Under the pieces are notes generated by a model, which ran no database searches, had not been told where the DNA came from, and worked only from the letters and a program-made list of their open reading frames with translations. Positions 32,840 through 40,906 of a stretch of DNA of 64,000 nucleotides are shown in pieces (position 1 is the first letter of the stretch; every line of letters starts with the position of its first letter). The position numbers and the translations under genes were made by a program. This stretch comes from Candidatus Hydrogenedentota bacterium. GTDB taxonomy: Bacteria > Hydrogenedentota > Hydrogenedentia > Hydrogenedentales > CAITNO01. The stretch lies in NCBI GenBank assembly GCA_903893795.1, contig CAITNO010000033.1, positions 31,394 to 95,393 on the forward strand. Reading direction: 5' to 3'.

Positions 32840-34942
32840 TCACTCCACCTCGGAGAGAATCATGCGGGCGTCGGCAACCACGGGACGGGTGCCAATCTCT
32901 CCCACGATGAAGGGATTAATGTCCATTTCCTCGATTTGAGGAAAGTCCGTAACAAGCTGGCTGATCCGCTGCAGAGCGCCCGCGATGGAGTCGAGGTCAA
33001 CGCCGGCCTGACCCCGCGCGCCGCGCAGCAGCGCGTAGGAGCGCGTGCTCTTGAGCATTTCCATGGCCTCGCCCTGCGTCAGCGGGGCAAGGTAGAAGCT
33101 CACGTCCTTCATCACCTCGACGAAGATGCCGCCAAGGCCGAACATGAGCATCGGACCGAACTGCGGGTCGCGGTGCATGCCCAGGATGACCTCGCGGCCG
33201 CCCTTGCACATGGACTCGACATACACGCCGCGCAGGTCCGCCTGGGGCGCCGCCCGGCCGATGCGCAGCATCATCAGGTCAAAGGCGTCGCGCACTTCGG
33301 ACGCCTTGGCAAGGTTCAGTTTCACGCCGCCCATGTCGGACTTGTGCAGGATGTCGGGCGACACAATCTTCATGACCACCGGATAGCCCGAGCGCTCGGC
33401 CATGGCCACCGCGTCGTCGGAGGTGCGGGCAAGCCCGCCCGGCAGCACGTTGAAGTCGTAGGCCTTCAGGATCTCCTTCGCCTCGACCTCGCCCATTTCA
33501 TTGCGGCCCGACCGCGCCTGGCGCGCAAGCACGCGCTCCACGCGGTGGCGGTTTACCGGGAAGCGGGTCACGATGCGCGGCGGGCGGTTGCGCCAGGCCG
33601 CGTAGTCCACCATCGCCTTGAGCGCGGCCACGGCCCGCTCGGGCGAGGTGTAGTCGGGAACGCCCGCGTCCACGAACTTGCGCCGGGCGCTCATGACGAC
33701 CGAGCCGCCCATGAAGCACACCAGCACCGGCTTTTCCGGATTGTCGCGCGTCGCGGCAATAATCTCGTCGGCCGTCGCGGGCGGGTCCGACATGGCCTGC
33801 GGGGTCAGAATCACCACCACCGCATCCACCTTGGGGTCGGTCAGCACTTCGCGCAGCGCCATGGCGTATTTTTCAGGCGGGGCGTCGCCCAGCACGTCGA
33901 CCGGGTTGAGCACGCTCGCCGAGGGGGCCAGTTGACCCCGGATGCGGTCTGCAATCTCGGGGGTGAGCGGCTCGAGCTTCATGCTGAGGTTTTCCACCGC
34001 GTCGGCGGCCATGATGCCGGGGCCGCCCGCGTTGGTGATCACGCACACCCGGTTGCCCTTGGGCAGCGGCTGCGTGGCAAAAGCCGTCGCATAGTCAAAC
34101 AGCGACTCGAAATCATCGGCGCGCACCACGCCGGCGCGCTTGAAGGCTGCGCCGTAGGCAATGTCGGCACCCGCAAGGCTGCCCGTGTGCGACGAGGCGG
34201 CCTTGCCGCCCGCCGCAGTCGTGCCGGCCTTGAGGATGACCACCGGTTTCTTCGCGGACACCGTCTCGGCTATCCGGATGAACTCGGGACCCGCCGCGAT
34301 GCTTTCCAGGTAGGCGGCGATCACGCGGGTCTGCTTGTCCTCGGCGAGGCACTCCAGCAGGTCCGTCTCGCACAGGTCCGCCTTGTTGCCGATGCTCAGC
34401 AGCTTGGCCAGGCCGACGCCGCGGCCTTCGGACCAGTCGAGAATGGCCGTGCACAGCGCGCCCGACTGCGACATCACCGAGATGCTGCCCGGCTTGGGCA
34501 TCTGCACCGCGAACGATGCGTTCATGTGGTTCTCGGTGTTGATCAGGCCCAGACAGTTCGGCCCGAGCATGCGCACGCCGTGGCTGCGGCAGTACTCGGC
34601 GATCTGGCGCTCCAGCAGGGCGCCCTCGTGGCCGACCTCCTTGAAGCCTGCCGTGATCACCGTCACCGCCTTGGCGCCGGTTGCGATCGACGCCTCCAGC
34701 GCGGCCATCACGGCCTTGCCGGGCACGACAATGATGCTGTGGTCAATCTTGACCCCGGCCTCGCGCACGTCTTTATAACATGGCAGACCGAGAATCTCGT
34801 TTGTGGTGGGGTTTACAGGAATGATTTTGCCCTGATAGCCAGCCTTGATAAGGTTGTCCAGGACTGCGAAGCCGACTTTGCCGGGGCTTTTGGACGCACC
34901 GATGACGGCTATCGCTTCGGGATAAAGCAGTGCTTCGAGCAT
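32840..34942 (-). CDS. ADP-forming acetate/acyl-CoA synthetase, alpha-beta fusion
   Basis: 700 residues. The order is a CoA-binding Rossmann domain (AIAVIGASKSPGKVGFAVLD), a succinyl-CoA-synthetase-like flavodoxin domain with the phospho-His motif SSHTGSLAGADIAYG, and a C-terminal ATP-grasp domain (DILHKSDMGGVKLNL). This is the fused alpha-beta form of the NDP-forming acyl-CoA synthetases. It makes acetyl- or another acyl-CoA from the acid plus ATP, or ATP in reverse, as in fermentation of sugars or amino acids. It is the first gene of a two-gene operon with the CoA-transferase-GNAT fusion. Confidence 0.93.
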   Translation of the reverse strand: MLEALLYPEAIAVIGASKSPGKVGFAVLDNLIKAGYQGKIIPVNPTTNEILGLPCYKDVREAGVKIDHSIIVVPGKAVMAALEASIATGAKAVTVITAGFKEVGHEGALLERQIAEYCRSHGVRMLGPNCLGLINTENHMNASFAVQMPKPGSISVMSQSGALCTAILDWSEGRGVGLAKLLSIGNKADLCETDLLECLAEDKQTRVIAAYLESIAAGPEFIRIAETVSAKKPVVILKAGTTAAGGKAASSHTGSLAGADIAYGAAFKRAGVVRADDFESLFDYATAFATQPLPKGNRVCVITNAGGPGIMAADAVENLSMKLEPLTPEIADRIRGQLAPSASVLNPVDVLGDAPPEKYAMALREVLTDPKVDAVVVILTPQAMSDPPATADEIIAATRDNPEKPVLVCFMGGSVVMSARRKFVDAGVPDYTSPERAVAALKAMVDYAAWRNRPPRIVTRFPVNRHRVERVLARQARSGRNEMGEVEAKEILKAYDFNVLPGGLARTSDDAVAMAERSGYPVVMKIVSPDILHKSDMGGVKLNLAKASEVRDAFDLMMLRIGRAAPQADLRGVYVESMCKGGREVILGMHRDPQFGPMLMFGLGGIFVEVMKDVSFYLAPLTQGEAMEMLKSTRSYALLRGARGQAGVDLDSIAGALQRISQLVTDFPQIEEMDINPFIVGEIGTRPVVADARMILSEVE

Positions 34943-35105
34943 AAGTCCCTAACCTGCGTTGGGGAGCTTCAGCGAAGAAGTTCCCTTTGTTGCCATGCCG
35001 CAAGAACGCGGGCACAGCGACCGTGGAAGAAAAGAAGATACGCTGTGCGGAGTGCACAGGTGCTGGTATACCATTTTTGTCCCCTGTATTTCCACTGAGA
35101 AATCT

Positions 35106-35136
35106 GCGCTTTACCGGGGAATTCTACGTAAAGCGC
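35106..35136. repeat. 9-bp inverted repeat upstream of the acyl-CoA synthetase operon
   Basis: GCGCTTTAC at 35106-35114 and GTAAAGCGC at 35128-35136 are perfect complements around a 13-base spacer. The site lies 164 bases upstream of the synthetase start and 69 bases past the sulfatase stop. It could be an operator or a weak terminator. There is no T-run. Confidence 0.45.
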
Positions 35137-35204
35137 ATAAATGGGTCCAGAAACCCCTTAATGCGCCCTGCTTGGGCCTCATATTGGCCCTCCCGGCGGG
35201 GGCG

Positions 35205-36497
35205 CTAATTCCTGCCTTTTCCCAGGGTCAGGCCGTGGGCTGTCAGCGGGTCTTCGGCCAGCCCGTTCTGTTCCATCTTGGTCCGAATCCAGCCTTCCAG
35301 TATCGTTTCCAGCTCCCAGACCAGCCCCGGCTGGTCCGGGGCGAGGTTGTGCAGCTCCTGCGGGTCGGTGGTCAAATCATACAATTCCCGGGTCGGTGTG
35401 CCGTACACATCGGGCTGCCGGGCCAGGATGAACTTATGGGTGCGGGTGCGCAGCGCCCATTTCATCTGCCAGGTGCATTCCTCGCAGACGAGGTGGGGGC
35501 GCGTCGGGGCGTCGGTCTCGTCGCGCAGCCAGGGAACGAGGGAAAGGCCCTCCATCGCCTCCGGCACGGCTACGCCGGACAGGTCGAGCAGGGTCGGGGC
35601 GAGGTCCTCATGGGAGCTAAGTTCTCTCACCCGCCCCGGCGTGACGCCGGGACAGCGCATGATCAGCGGCACGTGTAGGTTGCCTTCATAGAGGCCGTGG
35701 TGGTCGAAGAAGATGCCATGCCGGTACATCATCTCGCCGTGGTCCCCCGTCAGCACCACCAGCGTGTCGTCCCGCAGGCCGAGCCGGTCCACCGCCTCCA
35801 GCAACGCCCCGACACCCTCGTCGCAGTAGCGAATCTCGGCATCGTAGAGGGACTCTATATAATTGGCATCGGTGATATTGGCGCCCAACTGGGGAAACCA
35901 GGTCTCCCGCCACACTTCGCCCAGCGGATGCCTGTCCAGCCCGTCCAGCGTGGTGTTGGCCCGGTCGCAAGGGTCGCCGTCATAAAACAGCTTCCGGTAG
36001 GCCCGCGGCGGCAGATAGGGCGTATGCGGGTCCCAGTAATGCACAAAGAGGTAGAACTGTTCCGCATGGTGCTGCTCCAGCCAGGGCAGCACGCGCCGGT
36101 TAATCTCGCGGTTGTCCGCGTTGATGGACAGCGCCCGGCGCTGCGTCGGGTCGATGTAGAACTCATAGCCCCGGTGAAAATCGAGGTGCCACTGGCTCAG
36201 ATTATCCACCGCGCAGGTGGTAAACCCTGCTTTGCCAAGCAGTTGCGGAAGCCACGGCGCGGTGCGCGGGATGGCCCGCTGGCCGCCATGGGCCACGATG
36301 CCGTGGGTGATACTGTGCTGGCCCGTGTTGATGGTGGTGAACGCCGGGTGCGTGGGGATGGCCGCGGAAATATGGGATTCAAACAGCACCGACTCCGCCG
36401 CAAAGGCATCTATATAAGGTGAAGTGGCACGGTGATAACCGTAGCAGCCCAGATGGTCCGCCCGCAGCGTGTCCACGGCGATGAGAATGATGTTCAT
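35205..36497 (-). CDS. Sulfatase-like hydrolase with Thr in place of the formylglycine Cys/Ser
   Basis: 430 residues of the alkaline-phosphatase superfamily. The first metal site is AVDTLRADHLGCYGYHR (Asp9) and the second is LTGDHGEMMYRHG. The segment aligned with the sulfatase C/S-x-P-x-R motif reads THPAF (Thr49-Phe53) within IPTHPAFTTINTG, so the residue normally turned into formylglycine is Thr and the Arg is absent. A Thr nucleophile suits phosphatase or phosphotransferase relatives. It lacks a signal peptide, so it probably acts in the cytoplasm. The substrate is unknown; calling it a true sulfatase would be wrong without tests. Confidence 0.87.
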   Translation of the reverse strand: MNIILIAVDTLRADHLGCYGYHRATSPYIDAFAAESVLFESHISAAIPTHPAFTTINTGQHSITHGIVAHGGQRAIPRTAPWLPQLLGKAGFTTCAVDNLSQWHLDFHRGYEFYIDPTQRRALSINADNREINRRVLPWLEQHHAEQFYLFVHYWDPHTPYLPPRAYRKLFYDGDPCDRANTTLDGLDRHPLGEVWRETWFPQLGANITDANYIESLYDAEIRYCDEGVGALLEAVDRLGLRDDTLVVLTGDHGEMMYRHGIFFDHHGLYEGNLHVPLIMRCPGVTPGRVRELSSHEDLAPTLLDLSGVAVPEAMEGLSLVPWLRDETDAPTRPHLVCEECTWQMKWALRTRTHKFILARQPDVYGTPTRELYDLTTDPQELHNLAPDQPGLVWELETILEGWIRTKMEQNGLAEDPLTAHGLTLGKGRN

Positions 36498-36635
36498 GAA
36501 AGATGGACCCCAGATTCGGGCATGAGCCTAGCACATGGGCGGGAGATGCGGCCACAGTGCCAGCGCGTCTCCCCCTCCGTCTTTCCCGTGAAAACGGGAA
36601 TCCATTCTTCAGGCGAAGGCACGGCGCGCCTTCGG

Positions 36636-36689
36636 ACCGCCAATCTCCTGATTGGCCCCGGGAAGAATGCCAATCAGGAGATTGGCGGT
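36636..36689. repeat. Perfect 21-bp inverted repeat
   Basis: Arms at 36636-36656 and 36669-36689 are exact reverse complements around a 12-base loop. Each arm contains CCAATCTCCTGATTGG, which is itself nearly palindromic. It lies downstream of nothing obvious: the sulfatase starts leftward at 36497 and the Bro-N pseudogene ends at 36890. Confidence 0.8.
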
Positions 36690-36791
36690 TCCAGGGGGCG
36701 TTTTGCCCTGTTTTCTGGCGCGGGCAGGGACAGTTGATAATTGACAGTTGACAATTTACAGTGAAGAGATGGGGTGGGGAAGTGGGTCTGG

Positions 36792-36811
36792 ATACCCGCC
36801 TGCGCGGGTTT
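36792..36811. repeat. Interspersed palindrome, GGATACCCGC type (copy 2)
   Basis: Same phrase as at 27713, with one base changed in the right arm (GCGGGTTT instead of GCGGGTAT), so the stem has one mismatch. Confidence 0.65.
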
Positions 36812-36889
36812 GACGTGGGGGGGCGGCAGCAGTGGACAATCGGCAATGGACCATGGACAATAGAAGAGCCGCAGGGGGGGAAGAAATGT

Positions 36890-37752
36890 TCATCGTTCTT
36901 CAGGCGGTCCCTTCAGTTTCTTTCCGGGCTTTGGCGGGGGCAGAAAGTTGCCGCCTGTCACCACCTTTTTGCCCGTCTTCTGTTCCAGTTCAAGGCGGGC
37001 TCTTTTGGCGATTTTTCCGCCCTGTTTGCCCGCTTCCGCGTTTTTCGTCATGCCCGTTGCCGCAACGGTCTCGGTAATCTGGCGCGTGGACAGCTCCGCC
37101 AGGGCGGTGAAAATAAGCTCGGCCTCGCTCATGTGGTCGCGCAGGTTTTGGGTTTTGAGCCCTTTGATTTCCTTGTGTTTCTTGACCGAAATCCCGCTCC
37201 ATTCGTGATGGATGATGTTGGTCAGAATGGCAAATTCGCTTTCGCCGGAGACCTCATGGTCTTTCCAGTAGTCCTCAGCTTGTTGCGGGTTTCCTGGCCC
37301 ATCATCCGCTGCTGAATCCATTTTTCGCTGCGCCCGTGCTGCTGCCAGTATTCGCGGGCGCGGTCAAGGGACCGGGCCGGGTCGCTCATGTCCTGGATGC
37401 GTTCGTAGCCCACCTTGGCAAGCCATTGTTTGAAGGGCTCCGCCTTGGGTGAGGGAATGGATTGAATAATCCGGAACAGGCCTCGGACGGCGGCACAATC
37501 GGTTTCCCTCATCTTTCCGTCAGGGGCTTTCATTTTCAACTGTCGACAAATTGTCGACAGTTCAAGCCCGTCCTCGGTCTTGACGCGAATCTTCATCTTA
37601 AACCAGTAATCCCGCGGGTTGACGCTGTCCGTCAATGCGCCGACAACATCAATGACAGAGAAATACCAGGTTTCATCCTGTCCATCATAGAATCTGCGGA
37701 TGTTGTGCTTCTCGAAAACGACAAGTGACAGTTCATTTTCCATGGCCTTCAC
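36890..37752 (-). pseudogene. Bro-N domain protein gene, broken by a 1-base deletion
   Basis: Two overlapping minus-strand frames together form one protein of about 285 residues. The upstream frame (from 37752) has the Bro-N pattern HNIRRFYDGQDETWYFSVID, VVGALTDSVNPRDYW and CRQLKMKAPDGKMRETDC, and runs to QQRMMGQETRNKL. The downstream frame continues DYWKDHEVSGESEFAILTNI and SGISVKKHKEIKGLKTQNLR to the end. The break is at 37273-37276: the codon expected between NKL and DYW (for example ACG, Thr) has lost a base. Bro-N proteins are usually phage or mobile-element antirepressor-like DNA-binding proteins. Base composition here is lower in GC than in neighbouring genes. Confidence 0.82.
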
Positions 37753-37932
37753 CTCTCTCCTTTGTCCAATACAATATACCCGGTTTACGGGCTATTACAG
37801 GGCGACAAGATCCGGTACTTCCCTGGGATTAGTCTACCCAAGCGCCGCAGGACGGCGCAAAAGCTGTGAAGCGCTGCGACAAAAACCGTGCCTGCGGGGA
37901 AACCATAGGGAGTTTAGTGAGTTTATTCTGGT

Positions 37933-37960
37933 TTGATAACTTTCGTAAATCTGTTATAAT
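37933..37960 (+). promoter_or_regulatory. Strong promoter of the AAA ATPase gene, leaderless layout
   Basis: TTGATA (37933-37938), 16 bp, TATAAT (37955-37960), then six bases to an ATG at 37967. This is the best sigma70-type promoter in the window. It predicts a transcript that begins at the ATG. Confidence 0.7.
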
Positions 37961-37988
37961 GTGTCCATGGACCCGGTCATGAATCCTT

Positions 37989-39158
37989 TTGCCCCCCGGG
38001 GCTGGAACGCCTCCGCCGCAGCTTGCCGGCCGTGATGAGCTGCGGGAGACCGTTCGTGTGGCCATCGAACGGATGCGCCGCGGTCTTCCGACGAAGAGCA
38101 TCCTGATGGTGGGGCTTCGCGGGGTGGGGAAGACGGTGCTGCTTGACCGGATGATGGGGGATGCGGAAGGGGCCGGAATACAGGCGCTGCGCGTGGAGGC
38201 GCCTGAGAACCGTTCCCTGCCCTCCATTCTTGCCCCCCAACTGCGGCTGTCGCTGCTCCGGCTTTCGATGAATGAGCAGGCCAGAGACCTCGCCCAGCGG
38301 GCGCTCCGGGCACTGGCGGGGTTTGCCCGGTCGCTGAAGGTGAAGCATGCCGACATAGAGGTGGGCATTGACTTCGAGCCCGAACCCGGACTGGCGGACA
38401 ACGGCGACCTGGAAAATGATTTGCACGCGCTGCTGGAAGCGGCGGGCGCGGCGGCGCAAAAGGCGGGGACCGCGCTTGTGATTTTTGCGGATGAACTGCA
38501 ATACGTGAAAGAGGACGAGCTGGCGGCGCTCATCACGGCGCTGCACCGGGGCGCACAGCGGCGCCTTCCGGTCATTTTGGTCGGTGCCGGGCTGCCGCAA
38601 TTGAGGGGCCGGACGGGCCGGGCCAAGTCTTACGCGGAACGCCTTTTCGATTTTCCCGAAATAGGACCGCTCTCTCCGGAAGCGACAAAACTTGCCATTG
38701 CCAAGCCGGCGGGCGATCAGGGCGTCGAAGTAACTCCCGAAGCGCTGGATCTTCTGGTGCAGGTGACCCGCGGCTATCCCTATTTCGTTCAGGAATGGGG
38801 CAAGCATTCCTGGGATGCGGCGGCCAAAGCGAGGATATCAAGGGCAGACGTGGAGAGGGCCTCCGTGACGGCCGTTGCCGCGCTGGACGAGAGCTTTTTT
38901 CGTGTGCGGTTTGACCGGCTCACCCCGGCCGAGAAGAGATATCTGCGGGCCATGGCCGAACTGGGCCCCGGGCCGCACCGTTCGGGGGACATCGCCGAGC
39001 AGTTGGGACGCGGAGTGACCACCCTCGCTCCGACACGAAACCAATTAATCACCAAGGGCATGATCTGGAGTCCGAATCACGGCGACACGGCATTCACCGT
39101 TCCCATGTTCGACGAGTTCATGCGCCGAATCATGCCGGAAGATGACTGGAGGAAGTAG
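37989..39158 (+). CDS. AAA-type ATPase; 5' end probably frameshifted
   Basis: 389 residues when read from the TTG at 37989. Walker A is LMVGLRGVGKTVLLD and Walker B is TALVIFADELQYV; a winged-helix-like C-terminal part follows (YLRAMAELGPGPHRSGDIAE). The true start is likely the ATG at 37967 or 37979. Those codons read MNPFAP and then, if one C is removed from the C6 run at about 37992-37997, join the frame as MNPFAPGAGTPPPQLAGRDE, a sensible family N-terminus. Either the run gained a base or the assembly has an error there. It is probably an accessory-type ATPase; its target is unknown. Confidence 0.8.
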   Translation: MPPGAGTPPPQLAGRDELRETVRVAIERMRRGLPTKSILMVGLRGVGKTVLLDRMMGDAEGAGIQALRVEAPENRSLPSILAPQLRLSLLRLSMNEQARDLAQRALRALAGFARSLKVKHADIEVGIDFEPEPGLADNGDLENDLHALLEAAGAAAQKAGTALVIFADELQYVKEDELAALITALHRGAQRRLPVILVGAGLPQLRGRTGRAKSYAERLFDFPEIGPLSPEATKLAIAKPAGDQGVEVTPEALDLLVQVTRGYPYFVQEWGKHSWDAAAKARISRADVERASVTAVAALDESFFRVRFDRLTPAEKRYLRAMAELGPGPHRSGDIAEQLGRGVTTLAPTRNQLITKGMIWSPNHGDTAFTVPMFDEFMRRIMPEDDWRK

Positions 39159-39183
39159 CTGGCCCTCCAGAGGAGACTGACCG

Positions 39184-40701
39184 ATGATTCGTCGGGATTT
39201 TCTGAAGAGCTCCTTGGGGGGCGGAACACTGGGGCTTGCGGCCGCCAGCGGGGCAGCGACGCAGGAGCAACCCGCCAAAGGCGCGGGAAAGGCGGGGTAT
39301 GCCGCGCCGCCCATCCTCAAGTCCTTCACCGCCGAGGACCACCGGCGGCGGTTGACGAGCATCCGTTTCTGTGAGCAGGCCATCCGCAAGTGCATGCGCA
39401 AACATCTGGTGACGAACTACCTCCCGGCACAGGCGACGTACAATCTGGGGGAGTATCCGTCCAAAGAGCGGTGGGCGCCGAACACGTATGACGAGCAGGA
39501 ACTGGACCGTCTGCGGGACCATGGCATTCAGATCATCCAGGTTTTTGACGACTGGAACGACTCACTGCGGCTCTTCGGCGGGGACAAGTACAGCCCGGTA
39601 AATCCCGAGGGGTTTCGCCGCTTTGTGGACATGGTGCACCGCCGGGGGATGAAGCTGCTGCCCTATGTCTCGACAGGATTCATCCAGCGGACCGACCCGG
39701 ACTTTCGTCCCGAATGGTCGCGCGAGGGCGATTTTCTGGTGCTGGGCTATTGGAATATGGCGCGCTGCGCGCCTTCGAGCGCGGGGTGGCGCGCCTACAT
39801 GCTGCCCAAGGTGCTGGCCGTGATGGACGAATACGGCGCGGACGGCATTTATGACGACGGCGGATATCTGGCCAACCAGCACCACGGCCGCGGCCCGGCC
39901 ACGGGTGATGAGGTGGACGCCTTTGAGGAGACGGCGGATTATGACGGCGCCTTCACCGACCTGCTGGCGCTGGTGTATGACGAGGTGAAGCGGCGCGGCG
40001 GGATTTTCAAGCTGCATGTAAACGGCGCGGAGCAACCCATGAGCCGGGGCATGCGCCTGTATGACTATTTGTGGGTCGGCGAGGGCGTGGGCAATCTGGA
40101 CGTGATGCGCGACACGGTCAAGGACTATCCGCCCTATGTCGTGCCCTGTCCCGACATGACCTTTGCCAAGACCGAGAGTTTTGACGAGCCTTATCTGCAC
40201 GCCATCCCGTACATGCAGTTTCCCATGCTGCAGGCGGGCCGACCGTTTACGGGCGAACGGGCCATGGTTCCGGGCGTGGCCTACAACCCCAATCCCGACG
40301 ATTTTTGGATGCGCATCTGCCGCGAGGCCTGGAAACAGTATGCGGCCCATCCGGAGGGACCCCATTCCTACGGGGCCTGGGACGCCATTCCGGGCAGAAG
40401 CGAAACGCGGCCCACACACGGGAAATGGCTCCAGCGCTATCTGCCGCTCACAGAGGAGGGCGCCTGGGCCTGGCTGGAGGTCGGGGACAGCGACTTCTTC
40501 GGCGAAGCGCTGCCCGCGGAGTGCGTGGCCTCGGTCTTTGCCAACCGCGACGTTCATCTGGTGCTGGCGAATTATGGGACGGCCCCGGTGGATATCGTCA
40601 CGCGGGACAGGTATGTGTCCACGGCAAGCGCCGAAAGCGCGCCGCAGGATCACTGGCGATTAGAGGGGCGGTCGCTGGAGATATTGCGGTTGAAGGCTTG
40701 A
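39184..40701 (+). CDS. Tat-exported TIM-barrel glycoside-hydrolase-like protein
   Basis: 505 residues. A twin-arginine signal (IRRDFLKSSLGGG) precedes a body with barrel features: GIQIIQVFDDWNDSLRLFG, RRGMKLLPYVSTGFIQRT, MDEYGADGIYDDGGY and GIFKLHVNGAEQP. The D-G-I-Y-D-D motif at a strand end resembles the catalytic region of clan-D hydrolases such as alpha-galactosidases, but no exact family is assigned. It probably acts on glycans in the periplasm. An AGAGGAGA ribosome site lies 6-8 bases before the ATG. It stands in a run of carbohydrate-related genes. Confidence 0.7.
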   Translation: MIRRDFLKSSLGGGTLGLAAASGAATQEQPAKGAGKAGYAAPPILKSFTAEDHRRRLTSIRFCEQAIRKCMRKHLVTNYLPAQATYNLGEYPSKERWAPNTYDEQELDRLRDHGIQIIQVFDDWNDSLRLFGGDKYSPVNPEGFRRFVDMVHRRGMKLLPYVSTGFIQRTDPDFRPEWSREGDFLVLGYWNMARCAPSSAGWRAYMLPKVLAVMDEYGADGIYDDGGYLANQHHGRGPATGDEVDAFEETADYDGAFTDLLALVYDEVKRRGGIFKLHVNGAEQPMSRGMRLYDYLWVGEGVGNLDVMRDTVKDYPPYVVPCPDMTFAKTESFDEPYLHAIPYMQFPMLQAGRPFTGERAMVPGVAYNPNPDDFWMRICREAWKQYAAHPEGPHSYGAWDAIPGRSETRPTHGKWLQRYLPLTEEGAWAWLEVGDSDFFGEALPAECVASVFANRDVHLVLANYGTAPVDIVTRDRYVSTASAESAPQDHWRLEGRSLEILRLKA

Positions 40702-40713
40702 GGTCTTTATTTC

Positions 40714-40734
40714 TTTACCGCAAAGAACGCAAAG
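40714..40734. repeat. Interspersed ACCGCAAAGAACGCAAAG element
   Basis: TTTACCGCAAAG followed by AACGCAAAG between two genes. A related, longer form with an inverted partner is at 52862-52936. Such sequences recur between genes in many bacterial genomes. Confidence 0.5.
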
Positions 40735-40906
40735 AAATGCGCTGTAACTTTGTGGACCCTTACTCTCCCTCATCTTCCGTGAAATTCCGTGGTTAGAATG
40801 CTTCTTGTCCGGTCTGACTTTGCAGAGTTCTATCCCTAATCGAAATTGTCTTGGTGTTCCTCTGCGGGTACACTGGCATGAACTCACATTCTTGGAGAAC
40901 CGAGCC

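Larger units (their letters stand above)
36498..36889. other. Gene-free stretch packed with short repeats
   Basis: No gene is supported in these 392 bases. They hold a perfect 21-bp inverted repeat (36636-36689), a second copy of the GGATACCCGC palindrome (36792-36811), a CCCGTGAAAACGGG hairpin near 36588-36601, and TTGACAGTTGACAATTTACA and GGACAATCGGCAATGGACC phrases (about 36740-36860) of a type seen as scattered repeats in many environmental genomes. Confidence 0.6.

Noticed and set aside
32828..35098. 756-codon plus-strand frame opposite the acyl-CoA synthetase
   Set aside because: The composition (His/Arg/Ala/Gly) is that of an antisense shadow in GC-rich DNA, and the minus-strand gene has clear domains.
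35106..35136. Riboswitch or attenuator for the acyl-CoA synthetase operon
   Set aside because: Only one simple inverted repeat is visible, with no known riboswitch core and no terminator; kept as a possible operator only.
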